In this document: piece after piece, positions 45,870 to 58,323 of the stretch
How positions within the stretch are numbered: position 1 is the stretch's first letter
How the letters are laid out: the number at the start of each line of letters is the position of its first letter
DNA from: Silene conica
Lineage: Eukaryota; Streptophyta; Magnoliopsida; Caryophyllales; Caryophyllaceae
Assembly (NCBI GenBank): GCA_029255685.2
Contig: CM055312.2
Location: 70,384,792 to 70,448,791 of the forward strand
Direction of reading: 5' to 3'
DNA length: 64,000 bases
Notes under the pieces: model-generated
Database searches by the model: none
Seen by the model: only the letters and a program-made list of their open reading frames with translations
What the model was told of the DNA's origin: nothing
Made by a program: the position numbers and the translations under genes

Positions 45870-48800
45870 GCAACCCAGTCCAATGCCCTTATTCCGAATG
45901 TCGACTAACCAACCAAGCCTCTGTTATCCGTCTCCTTCCCTACTTGCACGAAGCTAACCCCCACCACCTACCGTTCCTGGAGATTTCAGATCACCCGACT
46001 CCTTCAAGGGTTCGGTCTGTTCTGTTTTCTCGATGGCATCTCATCCCCACCATCTAAAACAACCACGCCCACACCCACTGCCTCCACGCCCAACCCAGAA
46101 CCCCTGCCCAACCCAGCTTTCCAAACTTGGTTCAAGCAAGATCAACTCATCTTGGGCGCTCTTGCTGGAACGATAGATGACTCTGTAACCCCTATCATTC
46201 TCGATGAAACCACTTCCCACGCAGTCTGGACCCTCCTCGAAGCCACCTACGCCAACCCCTCTCGAGGCCACATCCTCCAATTGAAAACCCGTCTTCGCAA
46301 CATAACTCTTGCTGACAAATCTATCTCAGCCTATATGCTCGAAATAAAAACTTGTGTTGCCACCCTCGCCCAACTCGGTAAACCCGTTGACGACGAGGAC
46401 ATTACTTCCCAAATCCTTGATGGTCTCGATCAAAACCTATATAAACCGGTCATCGACGCTATTCGTGCGCGCGATGTACCCATCACCTTTGAGGCACTGC
46501 ACGAAAAACTCATTAACCATGAACTTATTGTTCAAAAACAACCACCCAACACCACCTTTCCTCCCTCTGCCCACGCTGCAACTGCTCGCCAATACCACCA
46601 ATCTGCACCTCGCTCCTTCCAACAACACACCCATACTCGTTCTTCCCACCACAACTCTGCCCAACCTCGCTACAATTCCACCAACCACACCACTGATCAA
46701 GCCCCAAAACCATTCTTAGGTCGCTGCCAGTATTGTCACACCAAGGGTCACGTAATTTGTGATTGTCCCGATTTCAAACGCGACTTCCCTAATGTCACTT
46801 TCCCTCCTCCACCGTCTAAGCAAACCCGTCCCCATGCCCATACTGCCGCTGCCTCCTCCCACCCCTCTACCTCGTATCTCGTTGACAGTGGTGCTTCGCA
46901 CCATATTGTCGACGATCTCAACACCCTCTCTTTACACAACCCCTATGACGGACCCGATGACCTCATTATTGGCGATGGCTCCTCACTCAAAATCACCCAC
47001 CATGGTTCTTTCTCTCATCAATCTCTTATTTTTAACAATGTTTTAGTTGTTCCCACCATATCTCGTAATTTGCTTTCCGTTTCTCAATTTTGTAAAGACA
47101 ATAATGCCATTGCTCACTTCTCATCCTCTTCCTTTTGCTTTAAAAACAAACAGACGGATGAAACAATCCTTCAAGGTCCTTTCCGTGACGGCTCCTATGA
47201 GTGGCATCCATCTTCTCCAAACCACGCCTACTCCGCAACCACAAGCTCTTGGCACCACCGTCTTGGCCACCCATCCAATGCTACTCTTAAACTTTTAAAC
47301 AACAAGTTCAATCTACGCATTTCCAATTTTTCGCATTGTACCGCTTGCTTAATGAATAAAAGTCAAAAGTTGTCGTTCTCTATCTCCACGCTCACCTCCC
47401 ACGCCCCTCTTGACATCATTTATTCGGATGTCTGGACTGCCCCACTCCTCTCCCATGATAATTTTAAATATTACATTATCTTTGTTGACCATTTCAGTCA
47501 CTACTTTTGGTTATACCCTATCAAACATAAATCCGATACGTTAATTACCTTTCATCGTTTTAAATCTATAGTTGAAAAATACTTCAATAGACCGATTCGA
47601 CAGTTCTACTCCGATAACGGTGGTGAATACAAAAAGTTAAATCTCGACCTTCTTAATAACGGAATCACCCATCTCACCTCGCCACCTCATACACCCGAGC
47701 ACAATGGATTTGCAGAACGGCGTCATCGACACATTGTCGAAACCGGACTCGCCCTCCTAACACAAGCTCATATCCCGACATCCTTTTGGCCATATGCCTT
47801 CTCCACTGTCGCTTATCTCATCAACCGGCTACCCACCCCAACTCTTCAAAACACCTCTCCTTATGAAATACTCCATCATCAACCCCCGAACTATCACAAA
47901 CTCCGTCCTTTTGGTTGTCTCTCATTTCCTTGGCTACGTCCATACACCACCCATAAGCTTGACAACCGTTCCACCCCATGTATTTTTGTTGGTTACTCCA
48001 CCACCCAGAGTGCTTACCTATGCTATGACCCGTCATCTCATAAATTATATACCTCCCGTCATGTTCGTTTCATCGAAACCGAATTCCCATATTTACAACT
48101 CTCCCAAACCACGTCCTCCGCCACACCTACCACTGACCAGTGGTGCACCCTCACCCTTCCTATTCTCGACCTCCCCATACCGCGCACCTCACCCCCTGAA
48201 ACCAGCCCACCTCCCAATCCTGCAGCCTCCCTTTCCCCCACCGAAACCCCTGCCCCACCCAGAACCTCTGTCTCCCTCTGTCCTCCTGATAATACCTCTC
48301 CTCCTCACCCTCCTCCTTCCCCCCCTCTGACCCCTCCCCTTCCCCTTCACCCCCTCCTCCTCCTCCTCCTCCACCACCACCTCACCCTCATAACACCCGT
48401 CTGTCCAACAACATCACTCGGCCTAACCCTCGATACGCCAAACTCGCCCTCTCACCCATCACTCATACCACCCCCACCACAACCAAACAAGCCCTTCTTG
48501 ATCCAAGGTGGCGTGCCGCCATGGACGAGGAATACCAAGCTCTCCTCCGCAATCACACCTGGTCCCTCGTACCCCGATCCCACGCCCAAAACCTAATCGG
48601 CTGCAAATGGGTATATCGAATCAAGTATAACCCGGATGGAAGTTTAAAACAACACAAAGCTCGTTTAGTCGCTAAGGGTTTTCATCAACGACCGGGTATT
48701 GACTACTCGGAAACCTTTAGTCCCGTCATTAAACCCACAACAATCCGCCTTGTTCTTACCATTGCCGTCACTCACCACTGGCATCTCCACCAACTTGACG

Positions 48801-49010
48801 TCAACAATGCCTTTCTCCAAGGTACTCTCACTGACACTGTTTTCATGTTGCAGCCCCCAGGTTTTTCTGATACATCCAAACCCGATCATGTCTGCTGTCT
48901 CCACAAAGCTCTCTATGGACTCAAACAAGCCCCGCGTGCCTGGTATACGGAACTCAAAAACTACCTCCTCACTTATGGTTTCAAAAACTCAGTCTGTGAC
49001 CCGTCTCTTT
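45870..49010 (+). pseudogene. Gag-pol region of the short-LTR Copia element, left part
   Basis: In order: UBN2-type gag (about 45.9-46.7 kb; ILGALAGTIDDSVTPIILDE), a knuckle (CQYCHTKGHVICDC) near 46.73 kb, protease (YLVDSGASHHIV) near 46.88 kb, the pre-integrase HHCC (WHHRLGHP) near 47.25 kb, the integrase core at about 47.4-47.9 kb, a strongly proline-rich linker (about 48.15-48.5 kb), and the start of reverse transcriptase (MDEEYQALLRNHTWSLVP). C-rich codon use sets it apart from the AT-rich surroundings. It stops where the Sirevirus-type element was inserted. Confidence 0.88.
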
Positions 49011-50580
49011 TGTTGAACCATATATTCAAATATATATATAGTATATATGTTTATGTTTTGATAATGACAAGTCTAGCTATTTATATATTATATACTCGTA
49101 TGTATAATCGTGTGCTAAGTGTACAGATTATTAGTAACAAGATCTAATCAATCGAGTGTAAAAGATTCAAGCATATTAGTCAATGAATTGACTAAGTTAA
49201 AGGTTGATAGAAGATCAAGCGCGTAATGAACTAAAGTTATATTTATCAGCTATAGCTTTAGTACAAGATTGGTCCTAGTTATAGCCCGTAGCTATAACTC
49301 TATATCATGAAGAAATGATCGGAATATATATGTGTTTGAGTTGAAACGATTGTTTCTATATTAGTGTCGTGTAGAATTAGTGTTTAATTGGTATTCTATT
49401 TTAATAAATAGAATTGTTAATCTTAATAGGATTATATAAAATATCTTTAAGTTAAATAAGGAATGAATAATTGTCTTATGAGATAATTATTTATTACTAA
49501 AATAAACTAAGGATTTTTTATATGATTTTATTTGTCAAAATATATAATCTAGATATGTCTGTTTCGATTTTTGGAAAACGTGTAACATGTCACGTTTTTA
49601 TAAATCGTGTAGGGTTTATTTAAATAAATATTATGTATTTATTTAATGTCCTAAACTAACTAAGATTATATTATGGTAATATATTTTATTATCTTTGACT
49701 TGGTTTAGGAAGTTGATTTAATAAGGATACTAATTGTTTATTATATAAAGATATTTCCTTAATATGAATTAGGAAATTGATTCCTTATATAATACATAAA
49801 GTATATTATTAAATCTTTCCTAAATATATTAAGATTAGATTTAAGGTAGTTTTACTAAAAGACTAGTATTCTTGTAATATTCCTAAATCATCTAGGGTTT
49901 GAATTACCTAGATACATATTCTATATTAATAGACTACCTATGATACATTAAACTACACACGAAACACATACACACATATCTACACGCAAATCGAGAGAGC
50001 CGCCGTTCATATATTCTTCAAGATCGAGCTTATCATTGTCATATCCGATTCAAGATTCAAGTGCTCAAGCATTGATCTTATTCATTCAAGATTGTGACAT
50101 CAAGAAAACATTGAAGACTTTATCTTATTTACGTAAGATAGAACGAGTATTTAGCGGTACTCATTGTAAGACAAATATTTAACGGTATTTGTCGAAACTA
50201 GATATTTAACGGTATCTAGATAGAGTTGTGACTAACATCAAAGTCGCACGAGTAGGGTTGATAAAATTGTAATCCAGAGTTGGTACTAATTTTATTAATC
50301 GAGAATAGTGGACGTAGGTCTCAAAGTGTGAGACTGACCCACTTCAAAAATATCGTGTCTCTCTTTATTACTTGCTCTACTCAACAATCATCATACAAAC
50401 TTACACACATAGAAGAAGATTCCAAAAAGAAGGCATACTCAATTCAACCCCCCCCCCCCCCTTCTTGAGTATATCATATCAATAGACTCTTCAATTGGTA
50501 TCAGAGCCTCGTGCTCTTGATCGCCTAGCCGCGTGAGTTTTGATCCTTTTATTGATTCTATATTATATACTCCTTCAACA

Positions 50581-52923
50581 ATGGATTCCAAGCATCTCAA
50601 GTGCCCTATCTTCGATGGCAAAAACTACAGTTTATGGAAAAATATGATGACTCATTACATCAAGGGTTGTGATTGGGAATGTTGGAAGATCATCCAAACT
50701 GGACCAAAGAAGATCTTGGTCGTCGCCGCCGCCAATGGAACAACCTATGAAAAGATGGAAAGCGATTATGTGGAAAGTGATTACAAAATTGCAGAGAAAA
50801 ACTCTAAGGCCATGAGCCTCCTACAGAACGGTATGATAACCTCAGAATTCGATAGATTCTCATCCTGTAGTTCCGCTAAGGAAATATGGGATAGTCTCGA
50901 ACTTGCTTATGAAGGAACATCCGCAGTCAGGAAACATCGTATAGACTTGCTCGTTCAAAGATATGAACTTTTCAATATGGAAAAGAATGAATCTATTGAT
51001 AGCATGTCTGCACGATTTTCTTGTATTATTAATGAACTGCGTAACCTTGGCAAAAAGATCGATTCTGAGGATATCATTCGTAAGATTCTTAGGAGTTTCA
51101 CCAAAAAGTGGCAACCTAAGGTCACAGCCATAGAGGAAGCACGCGATTTATCTAAGATCACTTACCAAGAATTGATTGGATCCTTAATGGCACATGAGAT
51201 CATACTAAATAAAAACGATGATGATCCCAAAGGAAAGGGAGTCGCCTTACAAGCCTCCACAAGTGAAGTGTGCGAAGAAGAACTAGAAGACGAGACAGTT
51301 CTATTCGCAAGACGTTTTAAAAAGGTTGTCTTCAAGGGAAGATACAAAAACCCTAACAACAAAACAGTCGACAAAAAGAAAACTGACACAAAACAAACAT
51401 TCTTCAAAAGAGGATGTTTCAAGTGTGGTCAACAAGACCACATGATCAAAGACTGTCCAAGTTGGGACAAAATCAAAGATAAGTCAAAAAGAGAAAAGAC
51501 CAAAACGGAGTTCAAGAAAGTAATGCTTGCGTCGTGTTGGGGAGAATTAGAATCCGAGGATGACGAGGACTCAGAAGAAGATGAGGTAGCAAACCTGTGC
51601 CTAAGCAACGTCATCCTAGATCTAATCTCAAACGACAACAACGAAGACGACGCATCCCATATGTGTCTCCTTGGAGAATCCGACTCAGACGACGACGACG
51701 ACGATGAAGAGGTAAATTTTCTTCAACTCAAAAGTCAAGTTAAAAATTTATCTAAAGCTATGTTGGTTAAATATTTTGAGAAAACCCTAGACCAATGTCA
51801 TGAACAAAGTCTTGAGTTAGATGACTTGAAAGAACAGATCCTTGATATTGCTGAGGAAAATCAACTTCTAAAGGCCAAAGCTAAGAAACTGAAATCCAAA
51901 ATAAGCATTGAAGCAAATGCTAAGTTGGAAACAGTTATGTCTGAGAAAAAGGTTCTTGAGTCTAAAGTTATAGCTAATGAAGCTATAACCTCAAAACTAA
52001 AACTCAACATTAAAGAGCTTCAATCTAAAGTTATAGCTAATGAAGCTATAACTTCAGAATTAAGAAAGACTAATGAGCGTCTTAAGTCAGAATCTTCGAT
52101 TATGGTCGAAGATGAGACTCATCTGGAAGAAGTTGAGATTCTCGAAAGCAAAATTATGGATCTAGAATTCAATCTATCTAAAATCAAGAAGGAACATGCC
52201 AAAATTGTGTCCGACTTCCATAAAGACATTCAAAACCTAAAAGAGTCTAACAACACTGACCACAGTAAATGTAAGAAAGAAATAGACTCCCTAAAAGACC
52301 TCCTTTTTCATGCTCGGAAGGTTCACGACAAATGGGAAGGAAGCACTAACGTTCTAAACTTCCTAACTGAACAATCCGACAACAACATGAAGATGGGATT
52401 AGGTCACGAATGTTATGGAAGAAGGGATCACTCAAAGTGTAAACAAAGTCCAACAGATAGAGACTTTAGAAGAAGAAAATATGCCGACCTTCCTGAGTAT
52501 TTAATATGCACTTATTGTAGCCATACTGGACACCTCCGAGAAAACTGTGTAAAACACGCACAAGATTTTAAAACCGGAGTCAAGTTTGTTAAATCCTTAG
52601 GAATTCCAAACGACACTATTTCTGTCTCTGATAGTGATGATAATAAAACTGAGGAAAGAAACATTGACCACAGATGGTTCTATGACATGACATTTGATTA
52701 CGAAGAAAAGAAAAATAGAACCAAACAAACTCCTCAACAAGCAACACACAAAAATTGGTCACCTAGAGTCCAAACTAAGACCTACACAAAAACATCAAAA
52801 CCCAACTACTACCAATATAGAAAGACCTATGTAAGACAAGTCTGGGTTAAAAAGGAAGATGTATTTGTGATTACTAACAACAAAGGACCCAAGTATGCTT
52901 GGGTACCTAAATCCTGTCTTTGA
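50581..52923 (+). CDS. Gag of the Sirevirus-type element
   Basis: The protein is about 780 residues, starting MDSKHLKCPIFDGKNYSLWK, long for a Copia gag. The N-terminal half is the UBN2-type capsid region. A knuckle CFKCGQQDHMIKDC follows at about 280-293, then acidic runs (SDSDDDDDDEE) and a long coiled coil. A second Cys/His cluster (CTYCSHTGHLRENC) lies at about residue 642. A 21-residue unit (SKVIANEAITS core) is repeated head to tail near residue 465. Extended gag proteins with a C-terminal coiled coil are known in Sireviruses. The role is particle assembly and RNA binding. It appears open. Confidence 0.88.
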   Translation: MDSKHLKCPIFDGKNYSLWKNMMTHYIKGCDWECWKIIQTGPKKILVVAAANGTTYEKMESDYVESDYKIAEKNSKAMSLLQNGMITSEFDRFSSCSSAKEIWDSLELAYEGTSAVRKHRIDLLVQRYELFNMEKNESIDSMSARFSCIINELRNLGKKIDSEDIIRKILRSFTKKWQPKVTAIEEARDLSKITYQELIGSLMAHEIILNKNDDDPKGKGVALQASTSEVCEEELEDETVLFARRFKKVVFKGRYKNPNNKTVDKKKTDTKQTFFKRGCFKCGQQDHMIKDCPSWDKIKDKSKREKTKTEFKKVMLASCWGELESEDDEDSEEDEVANLCLSNVILDLISNDNNEDDASHMCLLGESDSDDDDDDEEVNFLQLKSQVKNLSKAMLVKYFEKTLDQCHEQSLELDDLKEQILDIAEENQLLKAKAKKLKSKISIEANAKLETVMSEKKVLESKVIANEAITSKLKLNIKELQSKVIANEAITSELRKTNERLKSESSIMVEDETHLEEVEILESKIMDLEFNLSKIKKEHAKIVSDFHKDIQNLKESNNTDHSKCKKEIDSLKDLLFHARKVHDKWEGSTNVLNFLTEQSDNNMKMGLGHECYGRRDHSKCKQSPTDRDFRRRKYADLPEYLICTYCSHTGHLRENCVKHAQDFKTGVKFVKSLGIPNDTISVSDSDDNKTEERNIDHRWFYDMTFDYEEKKNRTKQTPQQATHKNWSPRVQTKTYTKTSKPNYYQYRKTYVRQVWVKKEDVFVITNNKGPKYAWVPKSCL

Positions 52924-52929
52924 ATTTAT

Positions 52930-55900
52930 TCGTGCAGTTTGTCGCCAAGGAAAATAACCTATGGTATCTCGACAGTGGATGCTCAAGACATATGACAGGC
53001 AACGTAAATCTATTCCAAACCCTTAAACCCTTTGATGGAGGTAAAGTCACATTTGGTGATAACAAAAAGGGAAAGATCATCGGAATTGGTAAGATAGGTA
53101 TTTCATCCTCTCATGCTATAAATGATGTATACCTTGTAAGTGGTCTCAAACACAATCTTATCAGTATATCTCAATTATGTGACAAAGAAAATAAAGTGGT
53201 TTTTCATTCAGATATATGTCGTATAATTTTAGAAGGCACCAGTAAAGTAATACTTGAAGGTCATAGGATAAAAAATGTGTATATGATTGATTTAAATGTT
53301 GTACCTACTGATTCTCTATCATGCATGAAAGTTACGTTAGATGATCCATGTCTATGGCACAAGAGATTTGGTCATATTAGCTCACCTATTCTAATTAAGT
53401 AAGCTGAAAAGATGGGACTTGGTCGAAGGTCTTCCAAAGATCAAATTTGATCAAGAAAAGATGTGTGACACATGTGCACGATGTAAACACGTCAGATCAT
53501 CCTTTAAGCCAAAAAGAGTGGTAAGCACAGAACAAGCTCTTGAACTAGTACACATGGATCTATGTGGCCCTATGAAGGTAAGAAGCAGAGGTGGTTCCAG
53601 GTACGTTTTCGTTCTAGTTGATGATTACTCTAGATTTGTTTGGCCAATCTTTCTTCATTTTAAAGACGAAACATTCGATGAATTTGTTAGTCTCATGAAA
53701 CTTGTCCAAAACAAATATAAAGCAAACCTAGTAACAATCCGTACTGACCATGGAACTGAGTTCGACAATCATGCTTTTATTGAGTTCTGTAAAACCAATG
53801 GTGTTGGACATAACTTCTCGGCCCCTAGAACCCCACAACAAAATGGAGTCGTAGAACGAATGAACAGAACCCTAGAAGACATGGCTCGAACAATGCTTCT
53901 TTGTAGTGGCCTACCTAGAAACTTTTGGGCTGAGGCTATAAGTACAGCTTGCTATATTCATAACCGTGCTATGATTAGACCTATCCTTAAAAAGACACCT
54001 TATGAACTTCTTCGAGGTCGTAAACCAAACATATCTCATTTAAGATGCTTTGGTAGTAAATGCTTTGTTCACAACAATGGTAAAAACAGATTAAGCAAAT
54101 TCGACCCTAGAAGTGATGAAGCAATCTTTATAGGATATTCAGATCATAGTAAAGCCTACAAAGTTTTTAACAAACGTACTTTATGCATAGAGGAAAGTAT
54201 TCATGTTATCTTTGATGAGAATAATGTCTTCGATAAGCCATTACAGGATATAGAGGAAAACCTAGACGAACCTGATTTCAGGTTATCAAGGGAAGATCCT
54301 CTTGAAATGGAAATTGAAGAAGGTGAACCTCAAGGAACTCATGATGAACTCAACTTGGGAGAAAATGGTGCGAGAGATGAAACTACAGTTCATGATACTG
54401 TAGATAACTCTCAAACCAATGACTCGGAACCCAGAGTTACAGCTAATGAAGCTGTAACTTTGAATCAAAACCAAAGGGAAGAGGCCAGAGTTATACCTGA
54501 CCCTACTATAAACCCAGGTTTGGATTCAGGGGGAACAAGTCAAGATCCCGAGTAAAGTTCAGGAAATGCAAATGATCAATCAAGGAACTGGAGATACAAA
54601 GGCTCTCATCCTTTGGACAATGTCATAGGAAGCCTGGCAGATGGAGTTCAAACTCGAAGAAGCTTAAATAACTTTTGCTCATTCTACTCCTTTCTCTCCA
54701 CCATTGAACCTTCAAATATCAAGGAAGCTCTCGCAGAACCAGACTGGATAGTTGCCATGCAAGAAGAACTCCAGCAATTTGAAAGAAACAAAGTTTGGCA
54801 TCTTGTTCCTCGACCTAAGGACAGAACTGTCATTGGAACTAGATGGGTATTCAGAAACAAATTGGATGACACTGGAGTCATTGTGCGAAATAAGGCCAGA
54901 CTAGTAGTTCAAGGATACAACCAACAGGAAGGGATCGATTATGACGAAACCTTTGCTCCCGTTGCTCGTCTTGAGGCAATAAGACTACTCATTGCATTTG
55001 CAGCACACAAGGGAATGAAGCTTTTTCAGATGGACGTTAAGACTGCATTTCTTAATGGCTATCTCCAAGAGGAAGTATTTGTTGAACAACCTCCTGGATT
55101 TCCTGACAGCAAACTCAAGGATCATGTATTCAAATTGGACAAAGCACTATATGGTCTGAAACAAGCACCTAGGGCATGGTACGACAGATTATCAAAGTTC
55201 CTATTGGAGAGTGGATTCAAGAGAGGATCTGTGGATAAAACCCTATTTCTTAAAAGCGAAAACTCAGATCTACTAGTTGTTCAGATCTATGTTGACGATA
55301 TTATTTTTGGCTCAACTAATAAAAAGTTGTGCAAGTACTTCTCTGAGTTGATGACTTCTGAGTTCGAGATGAGTATGATGGGAGAACTAAAGTTCTTCCT
55401 TGGACTTCAAATACAACAAACTGAAGAAGGAATCAAAGTTCATCAACAAAAATACGTCAAGGAGTTACTAAAGAAATTTGGAATGGAAACCTCTCATGCA
55501 ATGCCTACTCCAATGGTCACAGATAAGAAGTTAACCAAAGACGAAGATGGTAAGTCTGTAGATGAAACAACTTACAGAGGTATGATTGGCTCACTTCTTT
55601 ATCTTACAGCAAGTCGTCCAGATATAATGTTCAGTGTCTGTGTTTGTGCGAGATTCCAATCTGCACCAAAAGAATCACATATGATTGCAGTTAAAAGAAT
55701 ATTAAGATACCTAATCGGAACCTCAAAATTATATCTATGGTATCCTATGGACTGTAACTTTAACCTAGTAGGATATTCAGATGCGGATTATGCAGGATGT
55801 TCTTTAGACAGAAAAAGTACCTCCGGACTTGCTACTTTTGTAGGTCCTTGTATTATATCTTGGGGATCCAAGAAACAAAATTCTGTCGCTCTCTCAACTG

Positions 55901-56230
55901 CTGAAGCAGAATATATTGCAGCCGCACTGGTATGTTCTCAATTCTTATGGTTAAAGCAACAGTTACATGATTATGGTGTTGATGTTGGATGTGTACCTAT
56001 CTTATGTGATAATACGAGTGCTATAATTATATCTAAAAACCCAGCCCAGCACTCGAGGACCAAACATATTGAAATTAGACACCACTTAATTTCTAAGAGA
56101 TCATGTTGAAAAGAAAAATATAAAATTGGAATTTTGTAGTACGGAAAAACAATGGGCAGATATCTTCACTAAACCATTGGCTAGAGAACGCTTTGAGACT
56201 TTGCGATTGGAAATTGGTTTAATCGGTGGC
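52930..56230 (+). pseudogene. Pol of the Sirevirus-type element (protease, integrase, reverse transcriptase, RNase H)
   Basis: Protease motif DSGCSRHMTG lies near 52.97 kb and the pre-integrase WHKRFGHI near 53.36 kb. The integrase core is at about 53.5-54.1 kb (HMDLCGPM, RTDHGTEFDN, PQQNGVVERMN). A low-complexity acidic linker follows at about 54.25-54.6 kb. Reverse transcriptase is at about 54.7-55.5 kb ([12 protein letters not shown], the catalytic YVDD) and RNase H at about 55.75-56.2 kb ([27 protein letters not shown]). All Copia domains are recognisable; the region has a small number of breaks. Confidence 0.9.
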
Positions 56231-56787
56231 ACCTAATCAAATCTTAAAAGCAAAAATAACCCAATGATTGACTACGGTTTAGATGAGATTATATGACTGT
56301 GTCCGTATACTCCGCTGCATGTGTATGTATATATTCGATGATAAATTTTGTGATTATGGTTATATTATACTATTTACATATGAATGTGTGCACAACCGAT
56401 CTCAAAATTATATTACGTCACATATTAATTTTTACCTCACATATATATATTATACATATTACAAATTATATCATACATAATAATATACAAATATTAAACA
56501 AAATTCAAAAACTTACCAAAATTAAACACACAAACCGCGTGTGGTACCCCTCACTGCCACGTACCCAAACCTATCCCCCTAGCATTTGACTTTAACCCAC
56601 CCAACCATTATTACCTCAACTCACCTCCCACTACTCTCATTATTACCGACATTAAACCCCAAAACCTCCATCAAATTTACCAAAACCCATTAATAAAACT
56701 CAAAAACTCCACAAAACTCCATTAAATCCGTCCCAAACTCTCACCACATTTCAACTAAACCAACCACCGTAACTCACCATAACCATC

Positions 56788-58323
56788 ATGCCTCCTTCTC
56801 GAGCCACCCGCTCCCAACAAAAGAAACCATCTCCTCCTTCACCAACCCCATCACCCCCACCGTCTCCGACACCCCTTGCCGCTTCAGCTCCACCATCCGA
56901 CAATTGCAAACGACGCAAACTCAACCGCTCGTCCTCCTCCATTCCCGATGACATGCATGACCTAGGCTCTCCGTCGGAAAATCCGCGTCCTCTGTTTTCC
57001 GAGTACTCCATAGAAGCCACTAGGGAAGGTCTTGAGAAGGTGCGAATGACTAAGCAAGAAGGTATGTTAATTGAACGTGTTTTACCTTATGCTATTCATG
57101 GGGGTCGCTACTATCCAGGGTCATGGGTTGAAAATTCGAAATCTTTGTCTTTCTTTAAAGACTTCTTGAAGTTTCAGGGTTGGGAATTCATTAGTAATTT
57201 CTCTGGGTTGATTTTTCCAATCGAAATTGTTCAATTTTTTGCGTCAGTAAAAAGTTGTGATGAAGGGTTGCGTGCTATAGTGAATGGTAAAGATGTCGTG
57301 GTAACCACTTCCGATTTCTGTGATATTTTTAAAATTGATCAAAGTGGTCTGGTTCTTGACCCTAGGAAGGAATGGAATGGGGTATCAAAAGAACAAAAGA
57401 TGGAAATTAAGAAGTATTTTGATGAGTCTGCAACAGAGAATAGTCCCCTGTTGACCGTGACCTTCTCCCCGAAACTGAAATTGTTTGTCAATTATTTGTG
57501 GAATACGATCTTACCACGAAGAGGGGGAAGGGATAAACTTTCAAGTACTGAGGCAGTAGTGATGTACAATTGGTTAGAAGGTATAAAGATTGACTTGGCT
57601 TCGCTTGTTTATAACAAAATCTTGCAAATATCGAGTGTTCTTGTGAAAGAAAAACCGTGCTCTACACTCGACATTCCCTATGGAATGTGGGTGTCTGAGC
57701 TTCTGTTTAAAAAGGGAGTTGTTGATGATTCGAGCTTTGGAATCAGGCCTCGTGACAAGATGAATGATCGGATGTTAAAATTAATGGGGATATGCTTTGA
57801 AGGGGATGATCTCACGTTTGGTAAGAATATTGGTAAGGAACCCGTGTCGACTTCATCTCCATTCTTTGCAAATCTTGAGGCAAAAATGGACAAAGTCATT
57901 GGTTTGTGTGAAAGGCAGAAGAACACTGGTGAGACAGGGGGTAGTTGTAAGAAGAGAGGTCGTGATTTTGAGGTTGAGGTAAAAGAATGGATGGAGAAAG
58001 TTGATAAGCATTTGGTGAAGATTGGGTCAGAGGTCTCGGTGGTATGCTCGGAGTTGTTAAGCATGAGCGATCGTCTCTCATTCATCACGTCTCAGGGAGG
58101 AGCCATGGTGAGAGACCATGGGTTGTTGCGAGAGGATGCTTCTAAAGCACTTGAGGCCGTCAAGGCACTCTCGCTCAAGGTACTTAACTTCGAAATCGCA
58201 CTCAATGCTCAAGGGAGGAACGTGAACAGTTGCCTAGATAGATTGGAGACCCTCGAATTCCGTACCCGACCCGACTACGTGAACCCTTATGCAAAGAATC
58301 CGGGTTCAAGCTCTCGCTCTTGA
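56788..58323 (+). CDS. Third ORF (so-called envelope-like) of the Sirevirus-type element
   Basis: This 511-residue open frame lies between RNase H and the 3' LTR. Residues 1-35 are Pro/Ser-rich, residues about 42-48 are basic (KRRKLNR, nuclear-signal-like). Residues about 70-330 form a globular region resembling the plant transposon protein domain seen in many such elements (FFASVKSCDEGLRAIVNG, SSTEAVVMYNWLEG). The C-terminus is predicted helical or coiled coil (about 365-490). I see no signal peptide, no transmembrane stretch and no N-glycosylation cluster, so the family label envelope-like rests on position only. Its function is unknown. It appears open. Confidence 0.8.
   Translation: MPPSRATRSQQKKPSPPSPTPSPPPSPTPLAASAPPSDNCKRRKLNRSSSSIPDDMHDLGSPSENPRPLFSEYSIEATREGLEKVRMTKQEGMLIERVLPYAIHGGRYYPGSWVENSKSLSFFKDFLKFQGWEFISNFSGLIFPIEIVQFFASVKSCDEGLRAIVNGKDVVVTTSDFCDIFKIDQSGLVLDPRKEWNGVSKEQKMEIKKYFDESATENSPLLTVTFSPKLKLFVNYLWNTILPRRGGRDKLSSTEAVVMYNWLEGIKIDLASLVYNKILQISSVLVKEKPCSTLDIPYGMWVSELLFKKGVVDDSSFGIRPRDKMNDRMLKLMGICFEGDDLTFGKNIGKEPVSTSSPFFANLEAKMDKVIGLCERQKNTGETGGSCKKRGRDFEVEVKEWMEKVDKHLVKIGSEVSVVCSELLSMSDRLSFITSQGGAMVRDHGLLREDASKALEAVKALSLKVLNFEIALNAQGRNVNSCLDRLETLEFRTRPDYVNPYAKNPGSSSRS

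Noticed and set aside
46437-48380. Several minus-strand Gly/Glu/Val-rich frames
   Set aside because: They are antisense shadows of the C-rich gag-pol region of the short-LTR Copia element.
57678-58088. Minus-strand frame of 136 residues opposite the third ORF
   Set aside because: It is an antisense shadow; composition and codon use fit the plus-strand ORF.
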